From positions 1 through 64,000 of the forward strand of contig NZ_JAQSWB010000006.1 in assembly GCF_029266855.1 (NCBI RefSeq): a stretch of DNA of 64,000 nt, written 5' to 3'. The position numbers and the translations under genes were made by a program. Source of the DNA: Fluviicola sp. (lineage in GTDB: Bacteria > Bacteroidota > Bacteroidia > Flavobacteriales_D > Crocinitomicaceae). This document shows positions 35,763 to 44,800 of this stretch, piece after piece. Under the pieces are notes generated by a model. That model made no database searches. It was given only the letters and a program-made list of their open reading frames with translations, and had not been told where the DNA came from. How positions within the stretch are numbered: position 1 is the stretch's first letter; every line of letters starts with the position of its first letter.

Positions 35763-37466
35763 TTAACCGATAAAGTCAACGTTTAATGTTTCATCTGTTT
35801 TAGTAACTTTCAGCAAACCGTGTTTTGTCAGTCCTTTTATACTTGTATCCCAAGCTTTGTTACTCAAGTTTACCGATTCTTTAAGGCTTAGCAATTCCAT
35901 GGTTTTTTCACGCTGCATGATATCGAAGATCAATTGCTCGTTTTCATTCAGAACAACTTTCACCACTTTTTCAGGACGCATTTGAGGGAAGAATAATACT
36001 TCCTGGATAGACGGATTGTTTGTTAAATACATGATCAGACGGTCCATCCCGATTCCAAGCCCGGATGTAGGAGGCATTCCGTATTCCAATGCACGCAGGA
36101 AATCCTGGTCAATCAATCCGTTTGCTTCATCATCTCCTTTTTCAGCCAAACGTACCTGGTCTTCAAACCGCTCGCGCTGGTCGATCGGATCATTTAACTC
36201 GGAATAAGCATTCGCAATTTCCTTTCCGCAAACCATCAACTCAAAGCGTTCTGTCAATTCCGGATTATCGCGGTGTGTTTTACACAAGGGCGACATTTCC
36301 TTTGGATAGTCCGTAATGAAGGTAGGCTGAATGTAATTTCCTTCACATTTTTCGCCGAAGATCTCGTCGATCAATTTTCCTTTGCCCATTGTTTCGTCAA
36401 CCGGAATTCCCATTCCTTTAGCCGCTGTGCGCAATTCATCTTCTGATTTACCTGCGATGTCGAATCCGGTAAAATCAATAATCGATTGACGCATAGTGAC
36501 ACGTTTGTATGGTGCTTTAAAGCTGATCTTATGCTCGCCGAAAGTACATTCGGGTATTCCGTTTACAGCAATTGCACAATGTTCCAGCAAACGTTCCGTG
36601 AAATCCATCATCCAATTGTAATCTTTGTAAGAAACATAGATCTCCATTGCTGTAAATTCCGGGTTGTGGGTTCTGTCCATTCCCTCGTTGCGGAAGTTTT
36701 TGGAAAACTCATACACTCCGTCAAATCCGCCAACGATCAGTCTTTTCAAATACAATTCATTGGCGATTCGCATGTATAATGGAATATCCAACGCATTGTG
36801 ATGGGTAATAAACGGCCGGGCAGAGGCTCCGCCGGGAATTGCCTGTAAGATCGGTGTTTCGACCTCCATGTAGCCTGCATCGTTGAAGAAATTACGCATT
36901 GCAGAGAACAGCTTGGTGCGTTTCACAAAAACATCTTTCACCTGTGGATTTACAACCAGGTCTACATAACGTTGGCGATAACGCATTTCAGGATCTGTAA
37001 ACGCATCGTGAACCTGTCCTTCAGCATCTGTTTTAGGAAGCGGAAGCGGTTTCAACGATTTGCTCAAAAGCTGGAATTCTTTTACGTTCACGGAAACTTC
37101 TCCAACCTGGGTTTTGAATACTTCTCCTTTAATCCCGATAAAATCACCCAAATCCAACCATTTTTTGAACAGGTCGTTGTATAACATTTTATCTTCTCCC
37201 GGGCAAATTTCATCGCGGTTGAAGTATACCTGGATTCTTCCTTCGGAATCTTGTAATTCAGCAAAAGAAGCTTTACCCATTACACGCTGACTCATCATTC
37301 TGCCTGCCAGGCAAACTTGTTTTCCTTCTTCAAAATTGTTCTTGATCGAAGCTGAATAATCTGTTACCGGATAAAGTGCAGCAGGATATGGATCAATGCC
37401 TGCATCGCGTAAATGTTGCAACTTTTGTCGTCGCTGGATTTCTTGTTCTGATAATTCTTGTGACAT
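35763..37466 (-). CDS. lysS: lysyl-tRNA synthetase, class II
   Basis: Charges tRNA-Lys with lysine. The N-terminal OB-fold anticodon-binding domain (CLAGRMMSQRVMGKASFAELQDSEGRIQVYF) precedes the class II catalytic core. Motif 1 region is MRNFFNDAGYMEVETPILQAIPGGASARPF, motif 2 is FRNEGMDRTHNPEFTAMEIY, and motif 3 is TSGLGIGMDRL. Length 567 aa includes a roughly 60-residue C-terminal extension after the core (MELLSLKESVNLSNKAWDTSIKGLTKHGLLKV), which is known in Bacteroidota enzymes. Single gene with its own terminator. Confidence 0.96.
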   Translation of the reverse strand: MSQELSEQEIQRRQKLQHLRDAGIDPYPAALYPVTDYSASIKNNFEEGKQVCLAGRMMSQRVMGKASFAELQDSEGRIQVYFNRDEICPGEDKMLYNDLFKKWLDLGDFIGIKGEVFKTQVGEVSVNVKEFQLLSKSLKPLPLPKTDAEGQVHDAFTDPEMRYRQRYVDLVVNPQVKDVFVKRTKLFSAMRNFFNDAGYMEVETPILQAIPGGASARPFITHHNALDIPLYMRIANELYLKRLIVGGFDGVYEFSKNFRNEGMDRTHNPEFTAMEIYVSYKDYNWMMDFTERLLEHCAIAVNGIPECTFGEHKISFKAPYKRVTMRQSIIDFTGFDIAGKSEDELRTAAKGMGIPVDETMGKGKLIDEIFGEKCEGNYIQPTFITDYPKEMSPLCKTHRDNPELTERFELMVCGKEIANAYSELNDPIDQRERFEDQVRLAEKGDDEANGLIDQDFLRALEYGMPPTSGLGIGMDRLIMYLTNNPSIQEVLFFPQMRPEKVVKVVLNENEQLIFDIMQREKTMELLSLKESVNLSNKAWDTSIKGLTKHGLLKVTKTDETLNVDFIG

Positions 37467-37609
37467 TTTTTATCGATATTAGGACTTTAAGATTTTAAGA
37501 CGTTAGGACTTCAAATCAACAAGTCTATATTTTATTAGTTAGTACTTATTTTTTAAACATGGTTTCGACTTCGCTCAGTCATCTTGCAGGAAGTTGAGCG
37601 TAGTCTAAA

Positions 37610-38485
37610 TTACCAATGCGGACAGCTGTCGCACCCGTTCTTCGTTTTGATGTAGAACATCAGGCCCAAAGATACATTGTAAGTTGCTAATCCGAAAGCT
37701 TGTTTTGCACGCTGATTGCGATCATCAGAACGCGTTTTCACACCCGGAAGATGAGCAAAAGCCAATCCTCCTTCAGCCTGTATAAACACATGCTTGAAAA
37801 ATTCTATCCGTGCACTGGCGTTAGCCCCAACTCCATAACCCGAAAGCGCGGTTGACCGGTTGCTTTGCTCATTTGCAAACAGAAAATTTGTCGTTGTAAG
37901 CATTGGCCCCAGGTTTAAACCAACATTTCCCGTGATTGCAAACTGTCTTTGATCTCCCAATTCTACCAGATCGAACGAACGCATCAGTTCAATCCTTAAA
38001 TAGTTCAATCCGCCGGAATGCTCGTAGTGGAAATGATTCGGATCTATCGTTGTTGTTTCCTGATTGTAATTCCCTTCCCAAAGTGAGTCCACTCCCATGT
38101 CGAAATGACCATCCAGCATAACTTCCTTATCATGTGACATCACATAATTGAAGTGATCCACGCCCAGAGACAAGGCCCATTTTTCTGTAAAATAATACCC
38201 GATCCGGAAATTGTATTGCGGAATGGTAATGTTTGCAGGATTCAAATACAGATTAGCTCCGAATTTTGGTTGCCTGTCTGTTGCTTTTACGCCTTTCAAC
38301 GTGAAATCGTAATCCGATCCGATAAAATGAATGGACGATTGCGTATAAGCAGTTCGATTGTAACCCCAATAGAAGAAAAGCGTACCGGCGTTGGTGCTTC
38401 TTTTTCGCTGATGCTTTCTGATTTGGGCATCGGCGGGATTTGCAATAACTGCTAAAAGGAAAATGAATAACAGCTTTCTGTACAT
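37610..38485 (-). CDS. outer-membrane beta-barrel protein, 291 aa
   Basis: Signal peptide MYRKLLFIFLLAVIANPADA. Barrel-like sequence follows (TLFFYWGYNRTAYTQSSIHF, FRIGYYFTEKWALSLGVDHFNYVM, FAITGNVGLNLGPMLTTTNFLF, ASARIEFFKHVFIQAEGGLAFAHLP), with a last strand ATYNVSLGLMFYI. The C-terminus extends beyond the barrel with NGCDSCPHW, an unusual Cys/His tail of unknown role. It lies 6 nt downstream of the pseudouridine synthase gene on the same strand, so the two may be co-transcribed. Function unknown. Confidence 0.75.
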   Translation of the reverse strand: MYRKLLFIFLLAVIANPADAQIRKHQRKRSTNAGTLFFYWGYNRTAYTQSSIHFIGSDYDFTLKGVKATDRQPKFGANLYLNPANITIPQYNFRIGYYFTEKWALSLGVDHFNYVMSHDKEVMLDGHFDMGVDSLWEGNYNQETTTIDPNHFHYEHSGGLNYLRIELMRSFDLVELGDQRQFAITGNVGLNLGPMLTTTNFLFANEQSNRSTALSGYGVGANASARIEFFKHVFIQAEGGLAFAHLPGVKTRSDDRNQRAKQAFGLATYNVSLGLMFYIKTKNGCDSCPHW

Positions 38486-38491
38486 CTTGAA

Positions 38492-39460
38492 TTATTTAGT
38501 CATTTTTAGAAAATGAACCTCTTTCTCCGTTAAATGTCTGTAATAACCTCTCGGCAAGTCTTTTTTGGTAAGGCTTGCAAATTGAACCCGATCCAGTTTT
38601 ACTACTTCATATCCGAGTTTTTCGAACATCCGACGTACAATTCTGTTTTTACCTGAGTGGATCTCGATCCCAACTTCACGGGAAGATTTTCCATCTTTCA
38701 CATACTCGGCCTTATCAGCCTGAATGCGTCCGTCTTCCAATTCGATCCCACGCATCAGCAATTCCAAATGTTCGGCCTGAACCGGTTTGTCAGTTTCAAC
38801 GTGGTAAATCTTTGTTGCTTCATAACGTGGATGAGTCAGCTTTTTAGCCATATCTCCGTCATTGGTGAAAAGCAATAAACCGGTTGTATCACGGTCCAAT
38901 CGACCTACGGGATAAATTCGTTCCTTACAAGCATTAAAGATTAAGCTCATTACTGTTTTTCTTCCAAGCGGGTCATCCATTGTGGTGATGAATCCTTTTG
39001 GTTTGTTCAGAAGAACATAACGTTTGATCTCAGCGTTAATTGTTTCGCCGTCGTATTGTACTTTATCTCCTTTTTTGATCTTGTAACCTAATTCGGTGAT
39101 GATTTCGCCATTCACGGAAACAACTCCGGTTTGGATCAGTACATCAGCCTCTCTGCGGGAGCATACTCCGGCATTGGACAAATATTTATTCAAACGAATA
39201 TCATCTTCGTTGAAAGTCGGTAATGGATCACCTTTACGAACTTTTGGTTTGAAATGCGGTTTTGAAGATCCTTCAGCAGTTGATCTCGGTTTCGGAGTGC
39301 TGCTTTTCGGAGAATCGGATTGCTCCGTTCGCGGAGTTGGTTTTCCACCTCTTGTGGCTGGTTTCCCTGTTCTTGAAGCCGGTTTTGAGCCACCTGGCTT
39401 TGCACCTCTTCCTGTTGTTGTACGGCCTTTCCCTGTACCTGTTTTTCTTGTGTTCATCAC
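38492..39460 (-). CDS. rRNA pseudouridine synthase (RluB/RsuA type) with basic N-terminal tail
   Basis: Isomerises uridine in ribosomal RNA. The first ~85 residues are a low-complexity Gly/Lys/Arg/Thr/Pro tail (TRKTGTGKGRTTTGRGAKPGG) likely to bind RNA. Then comes an S4 domain (RLNKYLSNAGVCSRREADVLIQTG) and the catalytic core with the key Asp in YPVGRLDRDTTGLLLFTNDGD. The C-terminal part reads IHSGKNRIVRRMFEKLGYEVVKL. Together these place it in the RsuA/RluB/RluE/RluF family; the exact site modified cannot be read from sequence. Length 322 aa. Start 39460 is ATG ATG; either could be used. Confidence 0.92.
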   Translation of the reverse strand: MMNTRKTGTGKGRTTTGRGAKPGGSKPASRTGKPATRGGKPTPRTEQSDSPKSSTPKPRSTAEGSSKPHFKPKVRKGDPLPTFNEDDIRLNKYLSNAGVCSRREADVLIQTGVVSVNGEIITELGYKIKKGDKVQYDGETINAEIKRYVLLNKPKGFITTMDDPLGRKTVMSLIFNACKERIYPVGRLDRDTTGLLLFTNDGDMAKKLTHPRYEATKIYHVETDKPVQAEHLELLMRGIELEDGRIQADKAEYVKDGKSSREVGIEIHSGKNRIVRRMFEKLGYEVVKLDRVQFASLTKKDLPRGYYRHLTEKEVHFLKMTK

Positions 39461-39593
39461 GAGCAGAATTTAATGTTTACTATCGCAGTAGACGCGGCAA
39501 AGATACGTTGTTTATTTGAAAAAATATAGAAACTTGAGGATCAGGAGTTTCAATTGAAAATGTAAAATTGATAATTGAAAAGGGGACAGTGAT

Positions 39594-40088
39594 TTATTCC
39601 TTTGTTTTTAATCCTTTTTTATTAAAAATATATTCCAAATCATTGTATTGATCTTTGCTAAAACTATGAATACCGAAAGGATTCAATATTTTTATTGAAC
39701 TGCACGTAAAGCATATTTCCAGATAAGCTAGCAACTCTCCATTTTTATCAAAAAAAAGGATTCCGTTTCTTGGTTCGTAACAGTCTCCACTTGTCCATGA
39801 GGTATTCTGTGTACTTGAAATTAATATTTGAAAAAGTTCATCGGAATTGTTTAGTTGTTTTCGCTTACTGATTACGGAGTAATCAATTTGTTTACCTCTT
39901 ATTGCACCTATTAAAGTACATCTTGTTTTACCACAAGTTAGTCCTACCTGGCAAAGCTCAACATGATCTACCTGCGATAAAAATTCTGATGATTTGATCG
40001 AATCCTTTGTGAATATAGTTTCCTCTTCCTGCGAAAAGGTTGCAAAAATAACTGAGAATAATGCTAAGAGAAGGATGAGATATTTCAT
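39594..40088 (-). CDS. hypothetical secreted protein, 164 aa
   Basis: Clear signal peptide (MKYLILLLALFSVIFATFSQ) then about 140 residues with five Cys, including CQVGLTCGKTRC and CFTC. This suggests a small disulfide-bonded periplasmic or secreted protein. No family recognised. The gene is separate from its neighbours by about 100 nt each side. Confidence 0.6.
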   Translation of the reverse strand: MKYLILLLALFSVIFATFSQEEETIFTKDSIKSSEFLSQVDHVELCQVGLTCGKTRCTLIGAIRGKQIDYSVISKRKQLNNSDELFQILISSTQNTSWTSGDCYEPRNGILFFDKNGELLAYLEICFTCSSIKILNPFGIHSFSKDQYNDLEYIFNKKGLKTKE

Positions 40089-40187
40089 GTTTTTTAGGTA
40101 AGATGCTGCAAAATGTAATTTTCCATAACATGAATCGGATTAATCTGCGCCCTCTGCGCTATCCGCGGGAGAAAATCTTTTAAATTA

Positions 40188-40541
40188 TTACGTCGAAAAA
40201 GCATCTTCAATATGTTCCAGTTTGGTGCGGAATTGATTGTGAACGATGGAGATAATGTCAAAACGAACTTCATTTGGCAGATCCCTGGATTGAATGTATT
40301 CGTTTGCACAGGTAATAATTTGCCTTTGCTTCTTTTTGGTAACGGCCATCCAGGGTTCTCCTATTTCAGCTGTTTGCCTGGTTTTCACTTCCACAACTAC
40401 AATTTGGTCCTCTTTCTGCGCAATAATATCGATCTCAAATTTCAAATAACGGTAATTTGTCTTCCGAATGAAATACCCGTTTTTCAAGAGAAATTTCTGG
40501 GCCATCTGCTCTCCGAAAATTCCTAGTTCCTGATCTGTCAT
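40188..40541 (-). CDS. YraN/UPF0102 family nuclease-like protein
   Basis: A 117-residue protein with the restriction-endonuclease-like core of UPF0102. GIFGEQMAQKFLLKNGY comes first, then FEIDIIAQKEDQIVVVEVKTR, where the Asp and the ExK form the predicted metal site, and a C-terminal KKKQRQIITCANEYIQ helix. The ATG at 40541 is chosen because it gives MTDQELGIFGEQMA, the usual family start; an in-frame ATG 36 nt upstream is possible. Role in the cell is unknown, though a Holliday-junction-resolvase-like fold is known for this family. Confidence 0.88.
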   Translation of the reverse strand: MTDQELGIFGEQMAQKFLLKNGYFIRKTNYRYLKFEIDIIAQKEDQIVVVEVKTRQTAEIGEPWMAVTKKKQRQIITCANEYIQSRDLPNEVRFDIISIVHNQFRTKLEHIEDAFST

Positions 40542-40637
40542 GAGTTCTTTCTTATTTAATTTAAGAAAAAAGATCATTTAATACAAAATCATTTTCAGGT
40601 TAATTTTTGAATTTTGAATTCATCATTTTGAATTGGC

Positions 40638-42344
40638 TTACCTCGTTTTAAACTCAATGTTATTTCCACCGGCTCCTTTGATAACCTGTTGTCCGAATTC
40701 GAACTCCAGTTCTTTCGCTACCTTACCGCGTTTGTCGTAGATCTTCATTTTTCCGTGCTTCAGGCCATCTTTGTAATCGGTTTCGGAAACAGGGTTTCCT
40801 CTTCTGTCCAATTCGGTCGACTTGCCGTCCAGTAAACCGTTTTTATACGTGGTCGTATTGCTCGGAATATGTCCGCCCGGCCAGTATGTATACCAAACAC
40901 CGTCTTTTTGACCGTTTTTGTAATCTCCTTCTTCGGTTTTTTTGAAATCTTTTTGTGAGAATGAAACCGAGTGTCCGTCTTTCACACTTTCCTTCACGTC
41001 GTAATCTTTCAAAGGACCATTTTCAATCTTCGATTTTTTGATAATGACTTTGTAATTGAAAACATCTTTTGGTTTTCCATTCTCAAAGAAACTAGTCCAT
41101 TCACCTGTTTTTTCACCTTCCTTGTAGTTCCCGAAAACGTTTGGTTTACCGGTAGGGAAATACGATTCCCATTTTCCGTGAAGTAACCCGTTTTTAAAAG
41201 TTGCGATGTTCTTTTCTTTTCCGTCTTCCCAATAGTTGACCCAAGTTCCTTCTTCTTTGCCTTTCACATATTCTCCCGACATCAGCAGCTGACCGTTTTC
41301 ATACCAGGTTTCCCATTTTCCGTGCTTCTGGTCATCCTTGAAAGGTCCAGTCTTGAATTTGCTGCCGTCCTTATAAAAATATTCCCAAGTTCCGGTTTTC
41401 TTGTCGTGATCGTATTCTGCATAATAACTCACTTCTCCTGTCGGGTGCCAGTAAGTCCATTTCCCGTGCTGCTTACCTTGATCGAAAGACCCTTCCATAT
41501 CTTTGGTGCCTTTCTTCGTATACCAGGTCCACAAGCCGGATTTCTCTCCTTCGGAATAAGAGCCTTCCACATTTACTTGCTTGTTATCATAGAAGTATTT
41601 GTAATCACCATGCAGTTTTCCGTTAAGGTAGTTGCTTGTTTTTTCAATTGCTCCCGTGTAGTAAAAGAAGTTCCAGGTGCTGTCTTTCTCCCCTTTTTTG
41701 AACTTCCCGTTAATAAGCAAGTATCCATATATTGAAACCTCCTCGAACGGACCATCCTTTAAACCGTTTTTATAGTTGTACCATTCTTTTTCCGTTCCGG
41801 TGTCGAAAAAGGTCAGGTATTCTCCGTTTCCGTCTTTTACTTTTTGAGTATGCAGGCTGTCGGGCATCCAGAATTCGCGCAGATAAGTAGTTGAATCAAT
41901 GATTTCTTCCACTTGTTTCTTTTGGCCTGTTAAATAGTAATATTCCCAAATTCCGACGGGTTGTCCGAATTTATAATACCCCTGCACGCTTAATTTCCCC
42001 GTTTCATTCCATTCTCTGAACACGCTGTCTTGCTCTCCCATTTTGAAGTAACCTTCCTGCTTGTTTTTCCCGTTGGAATAACTGGCGATCACTCTTCCGT
42101 GAAGTTTCCCACGGTAATAATTGCGTTCTTCGATCACTGTTCCGAAACGGTCATAGTACAGCCACTTCCCATGTTTGTCTCTTGATTCGCCCAACAGGTC
42201 TTTGTAATAACTTCCAATGGATTCCAGCTGCGTTTGTTGAAAATCATAGTAGTTCTTCTCTTTGGGAGTGAGGTTTTCCTTGTTGATTACCTGGCCCATC
42301 AGAGTGAAAGAAAATAAAGAAAAGAGGATGCAAACGAATTTCAT
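40638..42344 (-). CDS. exported YwqK/MORN-like repeat protein, 568 aa
   Basis: The ATG at 42344 gives a neat signal peptide (MKFVCILFSLFSFTLMGQ); 11 residues upstream would spoil it. The body is about twenty repeats of roughly 23 residues, each like YYKFGQPVGIWEYYYLTGQKK or FKDDQKHGKWETWYENGQL. They show the GxWxxYYxxG hairpin pattern shared by MORN repeats and the YwqK antitoxin-like family. Such repeats build extended beta-meander ribbons. Annotation pipelines label these toxin-antitoxin YwqK antitoxin, but no toxin gene is adjacent here, so that role is unsupported. Probably a periplasmic or surface scaffold. Confidence 0.8.
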   Translation of the reverse strand: MKFVCILFSLFSFTLMGQVINKENLTPKEKNYYDFQQTQLESIGSYYKDLLGESRDKHGKWLYYDRFGTVIEERNYYRGKLHGRVIASYSNGKNKQEGYFKMGEQDSVFREWNETGKLSVQGYYKFGQPVGIWEYYYLTGQKKQVEEIIDSTTYLREFWMPDSLHTQKVKDGNGEYLTFFDTGTEKEWYNYKNGLKDGPFEEVSIYGYLLINGKFKKGEKDSTWNFFYYTGAIEKTSNYLNGKLHGDYKYFYDNKQVNVEGSYSEGEKSGLWTWYTKKGTKDMEGSFDQGKQHGKWTYWHPTGEVSYYAEYDHDKKTGTWEYFYKDGSKFKTGPFKDDQKHGKWETWYENGQLLMSGEYVKGKEEGTWVNYWEDGKEKNIATFKNGLLHGKWESYFPTGKPNVFGNYKEGEKTGEWTSFFENGKPKDVFNYKVIIKKSKIENGPLKDYDVKESVKDGHSVSFSQKDFKKTEEGDYKNGQKDGVWYTYWPGGHIPSNTTTYKNGLLDGKSTELDRRGNPVSETDYKDGLKHGKMKIYDKRGKVAKELEFEFGQQVIKGAGGNNIEFKTR

Positions 42345-42400
42345 GGAATTTGAATGATATTTCAATTTAATAATCAATTACGGGTGAAAATGTTACAGAA

Positions 42401-43051
42401 CTATTTTGCGAGGAAACCTTTGATTACCAATAATACTCCGGTTCCTATAATAATTAAACCAATCAGTCTGTTGAGACCAACCAAAACATTTTCGGTAATG
42501 AAGGGCCTCAATTTTTTTGCTCCGAAAATCTTCAGCATATCGACAGAGAAAAAAGTGACCATAATGATCAGGATATACCAGTAAGTGCTTTCATCGATTG
42601 CTTCGTTGGCATTTTTCTTTCCGTCTGCACCAAGTGCAATGACAGTTATCCAGTAAAAAATTACTCCCGGATTTGCAAAATTCAGTAAAAACCCTTTGAG
42701 TCCCAGGAGAATCATGTCTTTTTTCTGATTATTCAGCTGCTTTTCTGCTTCCTTTTTATCTTCTTTGGGTTTTTTCAGTAAAGTCACCAAACCGAAGATC
42801 ATGAGTATAATTCCTCCAACGATGGAAATAATATGTCCATACTCACCCGAGGTAATTTTGCTTACTTCGGAGTAAAATATAAGTGCAATAATAATGTAGA
42901 TAAAATCAGACAGAAAAACCCCGATATCAAATGCAATAGCTGCCCGGATTCCCTTACGGATACTTGTTTCCAAAAGAAGAAAGAATACAGGACCGATCAT
43001 TATACTTAGTATAAATCCGGTTAGAATGCCTTTGAGTAAAATATCTAGCAA
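42401..43051 (-). CDS. LysE family transporter
   Basis: A 216-residue inner-membrane protein with about six helices. It starts MLDILLKGILTGFILSIMIGPVFFLLLETSIRKGIRAAIAFDIGVFLSD, the typical LysE/RhtB opening with the GPVFFLLL motif and a following Asp. A cytoplasmic charged loop (KKPKEDKKEAEKQLNNQKK) separates helices 3 and 4, and LNFANPGVIFYW carries the conserved Asn-Pro-Gly. It exports amino acids or related metabolites in the family; substrate unknown. It lies 57 nt upstream of the YwqK-like gene on the same strand. Confidence 0.87.
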   Translation of the reverse strand: MLDILLKGILTGFILSIMIGPVFFLLLETSIRKGIRAAIAFDIGVFLSDFIYIIIALIFYSEVSKITSGEYGHIISIVGGIILMIFGLVTLLKKPKEDKKEAEKQLNNQKKDMILLGLKGFLLNFANPGVIFYWITVIALGADGKKNANEAIDESTYWYILIIMVTFFSVDMLKIFGAKKLRPFITENVLVGLNRLIGLIIIGTGVLLVIKGFLAK

Positions 43052-43175
43052 AAGATTGGTTTTATCTGTTTTTACAAATATAGTGATTCGTTCAAGGTAT
43101 CAGGTGTAATTCTTAAAAAGCAAATGATTTTGTAAAAAAACACGGCGGATGTTATTTTAACTGCTAATAAGTCAT

Positions 43176-43183
43176 TACATTTG
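43176..43183 (+). promoter_or_regulatory. TAnnTTTG -7 box
   Basis: TACATTTG, 52 nt before the ATG at 43235 and in the spacer between divergent genes. No clear -33 partner. Confidence 0.4.
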
Positions 43184-43234
43184 CATGTCTTGAAAGTTGT
43201 TGCAAAGTAGTTACAACCTTGAAAATAAGTGAGT

Positions 43235-43594
43235 ATGAAAACGGCCATTGCCAATAAGAAGTTAGAAACGATTATTTCCAATGTGGAAAAAGAGGGGATT
43301 GAGTACAAAGGCCTTGTCGAGGATTTGAAAGAATTGCGCGAACAAGCTTTGAAGGAACAAGATCCTTTGGTGGTAAAAGTTTTGCGTTTATCATATGAGT
43401 TTTTACTGGATAGAAAAGGCTTTGACGTTCAGGCACAGTATGAAGAAGATGAAGAAGGAAATGAGTATCCTTTGGAGATCGAAGGTCAGGAGAACTTTTT
43501 GTATTTGCTGAATCTTTTGAAGAATGCCGAACACAAAATCAACAGAGAAGAAATTAAGGACTACCGTACAGCTTTGAAACAAGAATTGTACTAA
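43235..43594 (+). CDS. conserved acidic hypothetical protein, 119 aa
   Basis: A small, highly charged, mostly helical protein with an acidic middle (QYEEDEEGNEYPLEIEGQ). The ATG at 43235 is preferred to an in-frame GTG two codons upstream. No signal peptide, no membrane helix, no recognised family. It has its own -7 promoter box and a terminator right after, so it is a single-gene unit. Function unknown. Confidence 0.65.
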   Translation: MKTAIANKKLETIISNVEKEGIEYKGLVEDLKELREQALKEQDPLVVKVLRLSYEFLLDRKGFDVQAQYEEDEEGNEYPLEIEGQENFLYLLNLLKNAEHKINREEIKDYRTALKQELY

Positions 43595-43612
43595 GTCATT
43601 AAATAAAGTGTT

Positions 43613-43651
43613 AAAAGCCCCGTTTCTGCTTATTCAGATTCGGGGTTTTTT
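43613..43651 (+). terminator. Rho-independent terminator
   Basis: AAAAGCCCCG pairs with CGGGGTTTTTT around an 18-nt loop that has some inner pairing (CTG..CAG). Follows the acidic hypothetical gene. Confidence 0.8.
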
Positions 43652-43688
43652 GTTGGTGTCCGATTTTGGAATTTTCCAAAATCCCAAT

Positions 43689-43704
43689 GTCCCAATATTG
43701 GGAC
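43689..43704. promoter_or_regulatory. perfect 16-bp palindrome upstream of the acyltransferase
   Basis: GTCCCAATATTGGGAC, 38 nt before the GTG start at 43743 and preceded by a partial copy (ATCCCAAT). Either an operator for a dimeric regulator or a small hairpin; no bound factor can be named. Confidence 0.4.
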
Positions 43705-43742
43705 AAGCATGAAAATCAAATAGTTAGTGAGATTTTTATCTT

Positions 43743-44762
43743 GTGACAATCTTCAAAGAACCAAGACCCGAAAGAAACTGTTATTTTAGCACCACATTGG
43801 AAAAAGGGAAAAGGTATTTGGGTCACATTGAATCTTTGCGTGCAATAGCCGCATTGATGGTGCTCGTTTTCCATTTTCTTTCGTTTCACGGGGTCGACGG
43901 ATTCCTCGTAGAAAATGCAATGATCCGCGATTATTCCAGGTTTGGGGCGCAGGGAGTAGAATTGTTTTACATTATTTCGGGTTTTGTAATCTATTATTCG
44001 CTAACCGATACCAATTCCCGGATTTACAGTTATTACACCTATTTACTAAAACGCTTTGCACGTATATTTCCACCTTTTCTCGGGATTCTTGCTTTAATTT
44101 GTTTGGTAGCAGTCATCTGGGATGGGACTTACCCTTACGATGCGAAACAAATTTTGGAGAATGCAACGCTTACGGTTGACCTGTTCAGGGATTCGGAATG
44201 GATGAATCCTATTTTTACGACGCTTAAAGTGGAATTTTCATTCTACCTGATTATCGGTTTCCTGGTTATATTCCTGCGCAGGCATCTTTTGATTTATTCA
44301 TTGGTGTTATTTGCTGCTTTAGTTCTCGTTGTGTTTTTTCATTCTGTTGACCTGATTCACAACACTCCTTTTTTCATCGCCGGAATTGTATGCTCTGAGA
44401 TATATAAATCCAGGAATCTTCTGGTTAATTATCTGTTGCTTATCTGCAGTTTGACGGTCTTGGTGTTCATTTTCCCAATAGAAGATACGATCGTTCTGAT
44501 TATCGGTGTGAGTTTGATTTTGTGGATAAAGATTCGAAGCACCTGGCTGGAGTGGATCGGCCGGTTTTCCTATTCACTTTACTTAACACACGGATTGGCG
44601 GGAGGTTTATTTTTATTCCTTATCAAAAATGAGAAATACCTGAATTTACCCGGCTGGCTGGCAATTGGTTTGGCAGTGTTAGTCTCACTTGCCTTTGCTT
44701 ACTGTTATTACCTGGTCATAGAAAAGCGGGCAATCAGCTGGTCTAAAAAGATTAAGTATTAA
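43743..44762 (+). CDS. acyltransferase family 3 (OafA/YrhL-like) membrane protein
   Basis: An integral membrane acyltransferase, 339 aa with about ten helices. The N-terminal HIESLRAIAALMVLVFHF is the family signature, and its His and Arg are used in catalysis. FYIISGFVIYYSLTD, RFARIFPPFL and FSYSLYLTHG follow in the expected order. These enzymes move acetyl or other acyl groups onto surface sugars. Start is a GTG at 43743; no in-frame ATG exists before the signature motif. The gene for a glycosyltransferase converges on it, so envelope glycan modification is plausible. Confidence 0.88.
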   Translation: MTIFKEPRPERNCYFSTTLEKGKRYLGHIESLRAIAALMVLVFHFLSFHGVDGFLVENAMIRDYSRFGAQGVELFYIISGFVIYYSLTDTNSRIYSYYTYLLKRFARIFPPFLGILALICLVAVIWDGTYPYDAKQILENATLTVDLFRDSEWMNPIFTTLKVEFSFYLIIGFLVIFLRRHLLIYSLVLFAALVLVVFFHSVDLIHNTPFFIAGIVCSEIYKSRNLLVNYLLLICSLTVLVFIFPIEDTIVLIIGVSLILWIKIRSTWLEWIGRFSYSLYLTHGLAGGLFLFLIKNEKYLNLPGWLAIGLAVLVSLAFAYCYYLVIEKRAISWSKKIKY

Positions 44763-44800
44763 AGTTCAATAATTTAAACTTTTGAACCCTTTGAACTTGG

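Noticed and set aside
40130-40180. Repeat similar to the CTCTGCG..CCGTGAGAG string at about 5541-5580
   Set aside because: Only a short, low-complexity resemblance (CCTCTGCG.. and ..GGGAGAAAA); not enough to call a repeat family here.
40638-42344. Antitoxin role of the YwqK-like protein
   Set aside because: It has a signal peptide, about twenty repeats and no toxin gene beside it, so the pipeline name is not evidence of a toxin-antitoxin system.
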